From: Floccularia luteovirens | Lineage: Eukaryota; Basidiomycota; Agaricomycetes; Agaricales; Squamanitaceae | DNA length: 64,000 nt | Assembly (NCBI GenBank): GCA_009739215.1 | Contig: VSJF01000009.1 | Coordinates: forward strand, 558,001 to 622,000 | Direction: 5' to 3' | In this document: positions 46,943-59,318 of the stretch, piece by piece | Layout: each line of letters begins with the position of its first letter | How positions within the stretch are numbered: position 1 is the first letter of the stretch | The notes under the pieces: generated by a model | What the model was told of the DNA's origin: nothing | The model's database searches: none | What the model saw: only the letters and a program-made list of their open reading frames with translations | Made by a program: the position numbers and the translations under genes

Positions 46943-48706
46943 TGAACTCGGCTCATGATTTCTGAGCCAACCATGGGTCGCCTAATTTGCCCTCTTAGTA
47001 AAATGGTATGTTAGAAAAAGAAAAGGACATACCAACGCTGCAAACACATTAGCAAGCACAACATAAGGCAGTGGCAAGGACAGCATGAGGGTAGACTACC
47101 AGAAACCAGAATTTCAGCGTCTGCTCCTGCTCCCTTTTATTTAAGGGACTGTTTTGGTTTGTCAGTGCCAGATTGACATTTGTGGTGCTGCTCAATATGT
47201 ACGATCCGGAGCCACCCGGATCTCTCAGATCTCCAAAAGTCTTTCTGAGCGAGCTAAGGTGTCGCTTCCAAATCTGTAGTTTCAAAGGGCTAAATGGACA
47301 TTGGGGAGGTTTTGACCAATAAAACCTCGGTCAACCCACGAGTACCACGGGGAACGATCAGGGACGATTGAAACGAATTGTCACGAGTCACCGAAAGGCG
47401 TATCATATCATACATGCTTTTGACAAGCGCTGACAGGTTCCGTTAAAACCATAATGCGATTTTCAGAATATCGTGTGGCTTGACTCTCTTGGTTGTTAAT
47501 CGCAAACTGTGAAAACTGATAGAGTGAAACCGGAGATTGGAAAAAATAACAAGCGATGAACAACTGCTGACAAGTTATCTTTCATGGAGAGGCACACCTT
47601 CCGAACAGTATGTCCGAGTAAAGCCCATATTATGTATTATGTTCATGCGAAAGGTTATCAGAGTGGTGCGTTAATTGGGCAAAAGACTATGTGTTTCGTG
47701 AACTGGCCAAGGAGCAAAAGCTGGTTCGGTTTCCAACGGTTACACGAGAAGAAGTCTTAGGTCATCTATCCAGGTGATTCGCAACTTTAGATACCGGTAG
47801 ATGGCATTTCTCACTGAACTAATGAGGATACAACGGCTGTTGATTCACTGTTGACGTACTTTCATAAGTGGAACAATGGTAATTGAGAAGATCAGATTAT
47901 GAATTACGACATACCCTACATCCCCCAGGTGGATATATTCACACCCCAAGTTTGCCACACCGTGTAATGTAAAAGATAAGAAACCTTGGGAGAGCATGCT
48001 GGGAGAGTCTGAGAATGATAAAATTATTTGTTGTGACATATATGATAACGCCCCTTACTAAAGCCAGCCGCTCGCTGCGTTCTATAAAGTACTGCTATAT
48101 GGTTACCCAAAAGTCCAGGCAATGCGTGTTCATTCACCTTCTCAATTGAGAACGTTCACCATCAGGAATCACCCACAAGTCTGCCCCTTTTCCACTGCAT
48201 GTCTTCAACCTCTGCTCATTGGGGAGTATGGTCGGACTTCCTTCCCATGTGTAATTCACTTAACCTCAGGTACTTTCACCCAACTGATACTTTATCCTGA
48301 CATTACTGGTCAATTTGGTAAGAACTTTGGTGCAACTCTGCGTGGAGGAAGTATATGGAAAAGATCCAGCTAATACGAGCATTCAATACGCTATCCGACA
48401 TTATGATTTTGGACACGTAGTCCTTGGATTTGGATATCCCGGTTGGCTCTATTAATCGTTCATTTATTGAATAGAACTAATCAAATCTGATTGAACTCAT
48501 AACGTAAACGCAGTATGGATTCCACCCGTCATGATCTAACTTCTAGTTCAGGTCATGTGTATTTTGGAATTGCATATTCCACAAAACAGCTGCATTACAG
48601 AACACTAACTACTGGATACATCATATACAACCCAATTTCTTTTCCATTTTTGGTTGTGAAAGATATCTCAGAAGCTGAAAAGATTTGGACCATGTTGTTG
48701 TTTATA
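46943..48706. other. Intergenic region with one coding-like fragment
   Basis: No complete gene. About 47686-47775 reads 'DYVFRELAKEQKLVRF' and 'TVTREEVLGHLSR' followed by a GTGATT donor-like site, which may be a stray exon of a decayed gene. A frame at 48122-48373 is open but has no signature. Confidence 0.35.
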
Positions 48707-48708
48707 TA

Positions 48709-48985
48709 CTCGTGAGCGAAAAAAGTAACCGCATTATGTAATTTTGATGCGGTGTTAAAGCACTCGCAATAGGCGAAGAGGATGGGCTCTGGACTTAAAT
48801 ACACCAATTGTTTCTGCAAGATATTGTTCTAGGAGTGTCGTGGCGAGCATAATAGGTGCTAATGCGAGGCATATGAGAGCATAGAATATTGTTTTTATTA
48901 TACAAAAAAAGGTTTAATAGTATGCGTGATGGACACTTGAGACGCATCGAAATTACATAATGCGGTTACTTTTTTCGCTCACGAG
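48709..48985. mobile_element. MITE with 44-bp terminal inverted repeats and TA target duplication
   Basis: 277 bp. The left end CTCGTGAGCGAAAAAAG (48709-48752) is the reverse complement of the right end (48942-48985), with about two mismatches in 44 bases. TA dinucleotides flank both sides (48707-48708 and 48986-48987), the target-site pattern of Tc1/mariner elements. No transposase gene inside, so it is non-autonomous. Confidence 0.85.
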
Positions 48986-48987
48986 TA

Positions 48988-50445
48988 CAGCACCCATCAT
49001 AGTTACGGAAGACAGGGCGCCACTAGGCCAGTCTCCATAAATGTACAAGGAGCCAAGGTTGTTGCCTTGCTCTTGGCAAGGAATTTCTCTTGTATCAACG
49101 CTAGTAGTAGAAAAGGATTCAGCAACAAGAACAGCAGTAATGAACAGACCTAAAAAGCAAATGTTGTATGATTGAGTTTAAAGCTTTAAGCACGTCCGAA
49201 CATGAGAAAATCTTCACAGTACAACGAAGGCACAAAATACTTTACCATCCAACTGCCACCGTTATTGACAAGCCACTAAAACTTCTCGCATGTAATTTTT
49301 TATCAAGTCCGACAACAGAAAGCCTGACATATTCGATTTGTGAACTTGATGGAATAATAAGATTTTTTGTGTATCGTTCCAATTGATCGAAACACTTTTT
49401 GCTGGATCATTCCAACATCATATATACTAATTGCTAATATGACAATTGTATTGCGCTGGATTCTTTACATTAACCTTTGGAGTTTCATGAGACTCCACTC
49501 GACACTAGCGTCTTCAAGTGGATCAATGTGTACTTATGAATCACATAGTCACTAATTTGGCGTACTGCCATACAAGTATTTTCTGCAATACAATTTCTGA
49601 CCATTTTTGCAGCATGGAAAGACATGTGTTACGTACCTCTCCTGCCACATCTATGAAAGTAACTAAATTTGAATTGCTCTTGATTGATGGTTCAATTGAG
49701 TCCATTTTGTAGCCATGGGCGCTGTGTATCTGAGGCCACAAGAATGTTCATTCCGTCGACTTATATATGCAAAGTAGCAGCACCATATATCAAAGATTGA
49801 AATGCTGTGGCATGGGTGTTCGTATATGTTAAGTATAATAGGAAGGTACTATGACATAGTATGTCTTTGTTCCGGACCATAAAACTCTAATGCTCTTCTA
49901 GTCTAGTACGTAGCGAGTCAACTAGTCACTGTTTGTTGAAGCCTATTAGGGCCAACCAGAATGTCCAAATCCAGGAACTCTTACCTGTCCAATGTCGAGT
50001 AGTATGTTGAACCATAAATAGTATACTGTCGGGACCTCGGATGACTTATCTGACTAGCTAATTTTTCAAAGAGTCAGAAGCCTGTGTGGAAGTTGTTTGT
50101 TTATGATTGATCCAACTTCTGCAGTTATGAAGAAAATTCCCTTGTGATCTCAAGTTCTTGTACGAAGCCACGATTGTAATCTTTGCTATAAGTTACTGTA
50201 AACTAAATGGTCAAAAATCGGAACGCACTCAGAGCAAATTGATCAGGAATATCCGAATACAGCATCAGTTTCGTGAAGTCACTCGATCGCGTCCCATCTA
50301 TAATAATAAGTAAAGTCGGATTTGATCATAGATCAATAGACGTAGAATTATCTACTTTCACGTAGGGTTTTCTTTTCTTTTAAAAAAAATCTTTGAAGGT
50401 GTACCAATCGTGTAGTAGGTCGATCGTTACACACGTTGTATGTAT
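48988..50445. other. AT-rich intergenic region
   Basis: I see no supported gene; only short frames lacking family features. It borders the retrotransposon block. Confidence 0.4.
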
Positions 50446-50763
50446 TTTTTATTTATTTATTTAAAATCCATTCTATGATCAATGGGGCGGGGCCCTATGT
50501 AGATCATTACATGCATTTACTTTACTGACTATGTTGTTGCTTTTGTTTCTAGTGTATTCTCTACGTTGTCCAATGGGGAAAGAGGGGGATTGCGGTGACC
50601 TAAACATGAGGAGATTCGCTGGGTATTTGATTATATTAGTATTATTTGTGTTGGTTACGATGAGAATAAATGGAGTGTTTTGTATGTTATGAGGATAGGG
50701 AGAAGAAATGTAAGTGAAATGAAGGGATGCGGTAGACGAGGTGAAATGAAATGGGGGTCTTTG

Positions 50764-50850
50764 TGAGAGAAGAAGAAAGAGAAGAAGAAAAATGACAATG
50801 AAAATGAAAATGAAAATGAAAAGGAGAGAGAAAAACGGGAAAAGGGGGGG
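50764..50850. repeat. Purine-rich low-complexity tract in the LINE 3' UTR
   Basis: GAAGAA and repeated AATGAA units, then GGGGGGG; a 19-T homopolymer follows at 50966-50984. Such tracts are common in LINE 3' ends. Confidence 0.8.
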
Positions 50851-53531
50851 TGGAGAGTTTTGAGTATCGGGGCATGGGCTGTGACGGAGGTGGGGGAATT
50901 GGGGCTTAGACTGGGTGGGCTGTATGGGGTTTGGCATTTACGGGTTTGGCTTTTTGGCTTTTGGCTTTTTTTTTTTTTTTTTTTGGGGACAGAAGGAGGG
51001 AGGATACGGTTCGGGTTGTGTCGTGACGCGTGTTCGGCCTGCTGTTTTCTGTTCTGTGGGGGAGTTATTAGTGCGGGGAATTGGGGTTGCGATTTTTACA
51101 GGTTGTTCGTATCTCTATGTGTATGTAAAAATTTGGGAGGTTTTTACCCTTGGTTTGGTGCTTTCGTTCTGTATTTCTTGGCGTTTGGCTTTTCTGTTTC
51201 TGGTTCTTTGAAGGTGCCGTGCGATTCCCTGAATCGACCTGTGTTGTTAACGTATCTGAACAGGTATTTCCATACTTTCCTGTCGTTTAGCAATTTGCTT
51301 TGTTGGGTCGCAGCTTCGCCTATTTCATCTGCTAGCTGTTGTCTGTGTGTTGAGTAGGCTGGACATGCGAAAAGGAAATGCTTGACGGTTTCCCTGTTGC
51401 CTTTGCACGCGTCGCATATTGGTGAATCTGCTCTTTTGATGCGCGCTAGGTACTCGTTGAGTGGTATGTGTCCTGTTCTAAGTTGTATTAATAGGCTGGA
51501 GTTTGCTCGGGCTATTCCTTCTATATTTTTCCTGTATTTTGATGATGGTGCGGAGGCGTCTATTTTGTTTAGTTTCGCGATGTGTGGTGACTTTTTGTAT
51601 GCTGATGTGGTTTGTTCGAGTAGGTTTTTTCTTAGTTTTTGTTTTTGAGCTGATTTGCTGATCGGTAGTCCTTTGGCTAGGAATGGCGTGGTTCTTCTTG
51701 ATGTGAGCCCTTCTGCTGCTTTCTTTGCTTCTTTGTCGGCTCTTTCGTTTCCTGGTACTCCTTTGTGTCCTGGTATCCAGAAGATTTCGAGTTCTAGTTG
51801 GGGGTGCGTTGTTTTCATTGATTCCGATTCTGTGTGAATTTGATCTATCAAATATTGGCTTGGGTGAGTATCATTACTTTCAACAGCTTTTATTGCAGCT
51901 TTGCTGTCTAGCATGATTGCTGCCATTCTGCCGTTGCGCATTCTTCTTGCATGTTCCATGGCCAGGAGAATGCCTAGGCATTCTGCTTCGTATACTGTAT
52001 GTTCCTCCTCCGTTCCGAGGTGGTAGTGTAATACTTTTGGTTCTAGGAATTCTTCGAATGATACTGCTGATGCACCTATTTTTCCTTTGTATCCTGAGCC
52101 ATCGCTGTAAAGTTTAGTGTCAGCTCTCCTTGTTTTGTCATTTTTTATGGCCAGTTCCTCTGATTCGATCTTCGTTTTGATCTGGGATATCCATGCTGGG
52201 TTTTGGCGTACTGGTTCGATTTTTTCCAATTGGTGGGGGGGATGTTCTAGGTGGTGTATTATGTGGTGGAGGGGCGCCTTGTGTGTGGGTTTCTTAGTTC
52301 TGTAGTGGGTTTTGGCTATGTTGTTGAGCGGATGGGATTGTGGAAGCGTTGATATTCTGAGGGCGGCTCTTTGGTGAATGTTTGTGATAGTGCTTTCGAT
52401 TGGTAGGATATCTGCATAGGCGTCGAGTAGCTCCGTCAGGGTGGATCTTAGTGCGCCTGTGATTTTTATTGCTGCCATGCGTTGTACTTTTCGTAGTTTG
52501 TTAATTGTTGCTGTGGAGCTTTTCCCTTTGGTTTGTCTGTTCGTTGGCTTCGGGGGTGGGCACCATATTTCAGCTGCGTATAGCATTCTTGGCGTTGCTA
52601 CTGCTGTGTAGAGCTGTCTGTTTAGGTTAGCTTCAATGCCTTTGATAGTTTTTGCTAGACGGCCGAATTGGGTTATCCATTGGGTACCTTTACCTACAGC
52701 GTTTTGCATGTGCTCCTTGAAGCGAAGTTCCTGGTCCAGTATTACCCCTAGGTATTTGTATGTTTTGATGGGTTGAATTTCGACACCTTGTATCGTTATG
52801 CTTGGTCTCGTGAGTGGTGTTCCATTGGTTGTTTTTGTCCTTGTGAAGCTGATGAGTCCGAATTTTTGTAGTTCATATTGTGAGAAGTGGGTTCTTGCCC
52901 AATCGAGGCCTCCTTCGTTTCTCTCCATCATATCTTGTAATCTTGTTGTAGCTTCTTCTACTGTTTTTCCTTTTACTGCGTAGACGCAGTCATCCACGAA
53001 TGATAGTGCGAGTTCTTGTCCATTCTGGTTGATTTTGCTTACTTGGTCAGCACTGTAGTATGCGTAGAGTATTCCTGATAGGTTGCACCCTTGGTCTAAT
53101 CCGTTTGGTACCTCCATGAATGGTGATATGTAGTCATCGAAAGTGAGTGTTGTTTGTCTGCCGATTAGTTTCCTGTCAATCCAGGAGGTGTATTCCTCTG
53201 GGATTCCCCTCATCCTTATGTCGTGGATTAGACATTTCATTGCTGTGTTTGGGAATGCTCCTTTTACGTCAAGGAAGAGTGCCGCTACTACCTTTTTTTT
53301 CCTCCATGCGTCTTTTATGAAGCTTGTTAGTTGTATTACCATGTCAGTTGCTGATCTACCTGCTCTGCAGCCGTATTGTGTGTTCGGTAGTAGTTGTAGT
53401 TTTTCTGTGTAGAACATTAAGTTATCTTTTATACAGGCTGATAATACTTTTGCCATTGTGTCTAGTAATGCGATGGGTTGATATACTCCTGGCACTGTGT
53501 AGTCCTTTTTTCCTGGTTTTTTGAGGATGAC

Positions 53532-55088
53532 TGTTATGACCTTATCCAGATACATGCTATCTCCCTGGACTTTAGAACATGTGCACAACGTGTTCCCACC
53601 TCGTTTACTATTTTCCCATACATGTTTTGTATCTGACTAGTACTTTGCTTCTTATAACTTGTAGTGACTTGTATAGGCTTCTAAATGACTTATAGATACT
53701 TCTGTATGACTCCGCTGAAGGGTTTGAGTTGCAGTTGGACTTAGAAGTCCTTGGGGTGCAGCACTTCTGTCTGCAATTCCTAAACTGTCACTTGTAGAAT
53801 AAGAAATAAAATGTTTAAAGACAATGGCTTTCAAAACAGAATGTTTTTAAGTTTTTAAGTAAATAAAACTTATCGAGGTAATATTTTGTTCTACTTCAAA
53901 ATGTTTCTTTTGTAGATCCAAAGCAGTTAGGTCTTGGTTTCGAAGTTTTGAATTCTATCTTCAAGATTTGCTGGACTTGTAAATGAGGTAAATGATAATA
54001 GTAGTGGTTTGAAGAATAATCAATAAGATTCTTTAGAATAGAATGAGATATCAAAACTGAGGTTTTGTCTTTTGGATACTAAGGTAAAGGGGAAAATTAA
54101 CTTATTTTATTGTTCTGTTTCGAGCCCTATTTATATCTACTATGATACAGTAAGATACTCGAAACATAAATTTTAACCATGAAATTTTAAAGTGATCATA
54201 CTAGTGAAGAATTTTGAAACAGAGGAAGTATGTAAAAAAAATGAATAAAATGGAAAGTTTTCTTTAAAATAAATTGCACTCCCTTCATAACCATTTGCAG
54301 CATCATTACTTGTAATCATAACCACTAAGTACTTCCTAATGCAGTGTGATGTGTTTGCTGATGTGCTGTTTTGGATTATAGAAATTTTCCAGGCTTGGTG
54401 GGAAGACTGAGGTACTGTTTGGTCTGGGCTCGCCATAGTGGTTCCTGGATCTGGAACTGAGATCTGGTTCGAAACTGCAAGTCCATGTTGATATCTTCTG
54501 AGTTCCACCTGATAAATTGTGTTGATAAGTGTGTTTTGAAAGCACTAGGCATGAGTTGTTTTGAAGGAGGGTGTTATGTGTTGTAGAAGAGTGGTTTCGA
54601 GCTATATTGTCAAAGAGTGAGGTATTACCATATCTGGTTCAAACCCATGGGGGTTTCCCACACCACGTTGACTTGTAGCTTACTGAGCAATTGCACAATA
54701 GGTTATATTTAGAAGTAGCATACTTGTATTTAAGTAGTGCGAAACTACAGACAAGCCTCAGCTTGATCTTAGTTTTGAGTACCCTCTAATACAGGCAATT
54801 ACTCAGTTACCTTGTTAACAACCTAAGTGACTCTCCCTCCCCTGTCTAGGATAGCAGGATCATTGTATATAATGGCATGGACAACACTGTACAGCCTGAA
54901 ATGCCTGGCTATCTCCTCCTCTGTAACTGACCTCAGAGAGACCCTGACAGGTGGTTTGTAACCTGTGTAGTAGTGTAACCTACTATCACGCCAGGGAAAT
55001 CTGACTGGCAAACAACCAACGTTCCCTAACCTGGACATCCAAATGACAAGACCAGTTAACAACAACATATAACCCCCAGATAGTAACA
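53532..55088 (-). mobile_element. 604-bp LTR (copy B) inserted in the LINE reverse transcriptase
   Basis: On the minus strand it begins TGTTAC and ends CATAACA, and matches the solo LTR at 58715-59318 in inverse orientation over its whole length, apart from the nested insertion at 53716-54662. Without that insert it is about 610 bp. Flanks GTTGT and GTCAT look like a 5-bp target duplication with two transitions; removing the LTR and one flank copy restores the RT reading frame. Confidence 0.8.
53716..54662 (-). mobile_element. 947-bp LTR-like insertion nested in LTR copy B
   Basis: Minus strand begins TGTGGGAAACC and ends CCCTTCA (TG..CA), flanked by GTGG and GCGG, a likely 4-bp target duplication with one transition. 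It interrupts sequence that is continuous in the other LTR copy (near 59143). No protein coding inside. It could be a solo LTR of an unrelated family; the TG..CA ends are the only class evidence. Confidence 0.6.
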
Positions 55089-56685
55089 ACAACTATTTGA
55101 AATTTCTTCCATTCTGCTGGGTAGTGTTTGAGTTCGAATGTTGCTCTGTATATTGGTCCTAATCATAGTATGATGATGTCTTTGCTTTTTTGTAGTATGA
55201 TGTTTGGGATTCCATTGAGGCCAGGGGCTTTGAATGGATTTAGTTTGTGGATTACTTGATGAATTTGTGAGTTGGTGACTTGTTGAATCTTGAATTTTGG
55301 TGGTAGGTATTATGTGTTTATCTTGAGGCCTGCATTTGTTGGAGGTGCCTGGAAGAAGTTTGAGTATAGCAGTTTACTTTTTCCTTTGTTATCTTTTATT
55401 TCTTCTTCAGTATCATTTGGATTCTTCTTTTTCAGCATTGGTATGCAGGATTTGCCTCCATCTGAGTCTGGTGCTGATGCAAATCTATTGGCATCCCAGA
55501 TGGTTTTTTCCCCTATGGTGCTTAACCATACTTCCCAAAATTGTTTGCGCATAGTTTTGAGAGTATTGCCATATTTGTTTCTATATTTTCTGTGTTCTTC
55601 ATGTATTGAGTGTTCTTTTCCTTGGAATTTGAATGATTTCTTTGCTAGTTTGGTTAGTTTTTTCCTTATTTCTTTGAGTTCAGTGCTCCACCAGCATTTG
55701 GTTTTGAGGCATGGTTTCAATATTGGTACATGTACGTCTATGGTATCTTGTATTGCCTGGGTAAGTTTTGAGAGTTCCATTTCAAGTATCTGTGGTGATG
55801 TTAGTTCTTTGATACCATTATGTTGTCCTAGTATGTGGCCTAGTGTTTCTTTGAATTTGTCCCATTTGACTTTTCTGAAGTTTTGTTTTGGTTCTTCTGG
55901 GGTTGCTTCCATTATTTCGAAGTTAAGTTCGCTGATTATGAGGAAGTGGTCGGCTTTGGGTGGTCGTAGTTCTGGGATGACTTTGCATTTCACGAATATG
56001 TCAAATATGGATGATGAGCAGAAAACATTGTCAGGTCTGGTGTAATTCCCTCCATTTGATGTTTCGAGAGTTGGTGTACCTTTTTGTAGTACCATTTCCA
56101 TTTCATTGTCTATGACCATGTTAATTAGTGTTTCTGCTTTTCTGATATTGTCCGCAGTAAACAGTTGTGTATTTCTGTCATTGTCCCACATTTGGTGGTG
56201 TCTGTTGAAGTCTCCTAACCATATTTTGTGAGTTCTGTGCATTGGGTTTTCTGGTGTTTCAATGTTTCTTTCTTGGATGTGGTTTTTGAGATCTATTAGG
56301 TTGTCTGAGTGTAGACAGTCATTATAGATGTTGTATATTAGTAGGGTTCCTTGTTGGCATTTTAGCTTGATGGCAGTTATGTCTTTGTTTTCGATTTGAA
56401 TTTTTTCCCATGAATCTGTTGCTAGTTTTTTGTTTATCAGCATGATGGATCTTGTTAGTGCCAGGTCTTTTTGGTGATTTGAAGGGTATACTATGTGCCA
56501 GTGGCTGATTGCCCTTGTTATGCTTCTGAAGGTGAAATATGGTTCTTGTATGCAGATTATATCGATGTCTTCTGGAAAATTGTTTAGCAGGTCTGATTGT
56601 GCATCTAGTGATTTTCATGTGTTTTGTTGGGCAATTTTTAAGTGTTTGATGCTCGCGTTGTTTTGTGTTGCTGTTGGTGTGCTGT

Positions 56686-58663
56686 TCATGGGTATGGTGA
56701 TGTGTTTCTATTGTTTTCTGACATGTTGAGTGTCAGTTGTGGTTTGTCACCCCACATCCTGCTTGTTTCTTCATTCGTGTGTGTTTCTCTTTGGCTGTCA
56801 TTTTCTTCATTTTCTCTTCTTATTTGCCTTCTGGCTGCTTCTCTTTCTTCTCCTTCTTTTCCTAGGAAGTTGCAGATTGAGTTCTGTGTGTTGTTAGTTA
56901 TAATATGGGCATGGCTTTGGTTTGCAATGTTGCATGTTGTTGTTCCTCTGCCTTTGCTTGTTCCTCTTCTTGTTGAGCTTGTAGTTGAGTTGTTTCGTGT
57001 TCTTTCTTGTCCTCTTGTTCTGTTTACATTTGTCCATCCATTGTCTGTTGGTCTTGTTGGGTAGTTTGTTTGTTTGTCTCCATGGTTTCTGGATTGGAAA
57101 TGGTTGTTTTCCTCAGGTTGAGTTATAGATGTTTGGGGTGAATCCAGTAGGGGTGTAGCATAATTGGGTAGATGGTGTTCGTCGTTTCTTACCCATGTGT
57201 CTGGTTTATCTGTGATTGGGAAAAATATGTATTTGCTTTCTGGGTTTTTATCAATTAGTGTTTTACAAGCTTTTAGAAATGAGAGACACATTTTGTCCCA
57301 AGCTGGGTGGTTTGCTAGTAGTTTGTGATGTTGGCAATTTACGCACTTTCTATTTATATTTTCTCCTCCTTTGCAGTTTGCTGTTCTATGGTTCTCTGCA
57401 CATGTTCTGCATGTATCTTTTTCTTGGGTGCAATTTTTGGTGATATATCCTGCACTGAGTCTTTGGCATTTTAGACATCATTGTGGTTCCATGTTGAGTC
57501 GCTGTATTGGCATGTGGTTGCCTTTCCATTTTGCTCCATTTTTTGATTAGGTTATTTGCTGAATTTCTGTCTGGACATGTTAGCATTAGATGTGCTACTT
57601 TTTGTTTTTTGGTTCTTTGGGTTGGTGGTTTTATCCATTTGATTTCGGTTATGCTGCCCTTTTTGACATTTGACTTGGCTTCTAGTTCCTGAATGTGTTT
57701 CTTTTCAAATGAGATTGGGGTAAATTTCATCATGATAATGTATTCCTTTCATTGTATGTTGATCTCCATTCCATATGATGTAGTGAATGCTTTTGTTATT
57801 GCTGGTGTTCTGATCCAGTTTGCTGCTTCTGTTGAATTTAGTTTATATAGTATACCTCCATTTTGTATTCTTCTTGCAGATATGACTTTTGCTTTGCTTG
57901 GTTTGTGTATCTCATTTGCGAGTTATTTCTCTATGTTGTAGTCTAATATGTTTATTGTATTGTTAGCTTTTGATACTAATTCTTCAGCTGACATTTTTTC
58001 TAGTCGTTTGTTTTCTCATTCATCCCTTCCTTGGATGAGGATTTGTCTCAATCGTAGTTCTCCTCTTCCTAGGACTTCTTGGTGTTGTGAGGATAGTGCC
58101 ATTGAGTTTAGTGTGACTTTTAGTGCGTCTGCGTATGATGCTGGAAGTTGGTTTCAGTTTTGATTGGGTGAGGTTGCTTGGTCTATGACATTTTGCTTGT
58201 GTATCTCCTTCATTTCTTGTATGGATTCAGCCACTTTTTCTATCATGTTATCTATTTTCTTTTGTGATTCTTCCATTACTGGTTTTAGGATGCTTTCAAA
58301 AGTAGTTAGTAGTTGGGATGCTAAGTGTGATGTGTCTATTTTTTCCATGCATATTGCTATTGTATGTAGTCTTTCCATTATTGGTTCGGGTATCTTGCTT
58401 TGGCCTTTTACTTTTGCATGTGAAAGTTGTAGTAGAGCTTTGCTTAGTTCTAGTACTGAGGGGGTTTCTGGATCATTCCAGTATGCTTCGCGTGTAAGCC
58501 ATGCTTTGGCTGCTTCTATTCCCTTTATGGGTCCTCCTTCTATTAGTTCCTCTCTAGTGAGTTTATGCTCTGCTTCAGATTGTGATTGTTGTTGTTGTTT
58601 TCTGGCTTGGGTGCTTCTGAGCATCATGTTGTTGTCTTTCTTTCTTACAGATGTCTGTGACAT
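56686..58663 (-). pseudogene. LINE ORF1, gag-like protein
   Basis: The start 'MSQTSVRKKDNNMMLRSTQA' is followed by a Gln-rich and then helical region ('IDNMIEKVAESIQEMKEIHK' coiled coil). The middle (57733-57550) and the zinc-knuckle region (57470-57290: 'CLKCQRLSAGYITKNC', 'CRTCAENHRTANC', 'CVNCQHH') are in different frames. This is because of a small indel in an A run near 57540 and an in-frame TGA just before the first knuckle. A hydrophilic tail ends 'NRNTSPYP' at TGA 56686-56688. Nucleic-acid binding is the expected role. Confidence 0.75.
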
Positions 58664-58714
58664 TTGTAGGTATGTTTGTTATGTGAATGTTGTAGTATGA
58701 TGTTATTACTCAGG

Positions 58715-59318
58715 TGTTACCATTTGGGGTTTAGGCATTGTCGTTTGCTGGTCTCGTCGTGAGGATGTCTGGATTAGGGAATGGTTGGTTTTGCTAGTCA
58801 GATTTCCCTAGTGCGATGGTAGATTACACTACTACACAGGTTACAAACCACCTATTGGGGTCTCTCTGAGGTCAGTTATAGAGGTGGGGACAGCCAGGCG
58901 TTTCAGGCTGTACAGTGTTGCCCATGCCGTTATTTACAATGATCTTGCCATCCTAGACAAGGGAGGGAGAGTCTCTTAGTTGTCACTGAGGTAACAGAGT
59001 AATCGCTCATATTAGGAGGTACTTGAAACTAAGATCAAGCTGAGGCTTGACTGTAGTTTCGCGCTACTTAAATACAAGTATGCTACTTCTAATAATAAAC
59101 TATTGCGTGCTTGCTCAGTAAGCTACAAGTCAACGCAGAGTCATACAGAAGTATCTACAAGTCATTTAGAAGCATATACTAGTCACTACAAGTTAATAGA
59201 AGCAAGGCGCAAGTCAGATACAAAACGTGTATGGGAAACAAGTAAACGAGGTAGGAATGCGTTGCGCATGCATTCTAAAGTCCAGGGAGATAGCGCGTAT
59301 CTGGATAAGGTCATAATA
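58715..59318 (+). mobile_element. Solo LTR (copy A), 604 bp, with TCAGG target duplication
   Basis: Begins TGTTACCATTTGG and ends GGTCATAATA. Perfect 5-bp direct repeats TCAGG flank it at 58710-58714 and 59319-59323. Homologous, in opposite orientation, to the LTR inserted in the LINE. No internal element adjoins it, so it is a solo LTR from recombination. A plus-strand frame of 91 codons at 59103-59378 crosses its border and is not a gene. Confidence 0.88.

Larger units (their letters stand above)
51144..56690 (-). pseudogene. LINE ORF2: endonuclease, reverse transcriptase, RNase H
   Basis: The start MNSTPTATQ.. at 56690 overlaps the ORF1 stop by ATGA. An in-frame TGA follows 'AQQNT' (a Trp codon in the expected reading, near 56615). 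The endonuclease has 'DIDIICIQEPYF', 'IWLGDFNRHHQMWD', 'RPDNVFCSSS' and 'PPKADHFLI'. The RT begins 'FKAPGLNGIPN' (55240) and 'HYPAEWKKFQ', is cut by the LTR insertion, and resumes at 53526 with 'KKPGKKDY', 'ALFLDVKGAFPN' and 'ELALSFVDDCVY' (FVDD active site). RNase H shows 'LYSDGSGYKG', 'YEAECLGILLAMEHA', 'MLDSKAAIKA' and 'IPGHKGVPGNERAD'. A finger 'CDACKGNRETVKHFLFAC' closes it. Not functional as it stands. Confidence 0.88.
50446..58714 (-). mobile_element. Tad-like non-LTR retrotransposon (LINE), inactivated and interrupted
   Basis: Runs from a 5' part near 58714 to a 3' end with a TAAA-repeat tail (50446-50468). ORF1 (gag-like) occupies 58663-56686, ORF2 56690-51144. ORF2 has an apurinic-type endonuclease, a reverse transcriptase, RNase H and a C-terminal CCHC-type finger, the layout of fungal Tad/I-group LINEs. 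The RT is interrupted at 53532-55088 by LTR insertions, and ORF1 and ORF2 carry stops and a frameshift. The 3' UTR contains a poly-T/poly-A run of 19 bases (50966-50984) and a purine-rich tract (50764-50850). The true 5' end is obscured by the solo LTR at 58715. Confidence 0.88.

Noticed and set aside
50860..51357. 165-codon plus-strand frame rich in Gly, Phe and Trp
   Set aside because: Falls in the LINE 3' UTR over a poly-T run; low complexity, no real protein features.
53560..53740. Short direct and inverted similarity between 53.6 kb and 59.2 kb taken at first for terminal inverted repeats of one large DNA transposon
   Set aside because: The similar sequence is a 604-bp LTR present twice, each copy with its own target duplication.
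55290..56045. 251-codon plus-strand frame rich in Phe, Ser and Leu
   Set aside because: Antisense of the LINE endonuclease, which has clear catalytic motifs on the minus strand.
58164..58700. 178-codon plus-strand frame rich in Cys and Ser
   Set aside because: Antisense of LINE ORF1; no family features.
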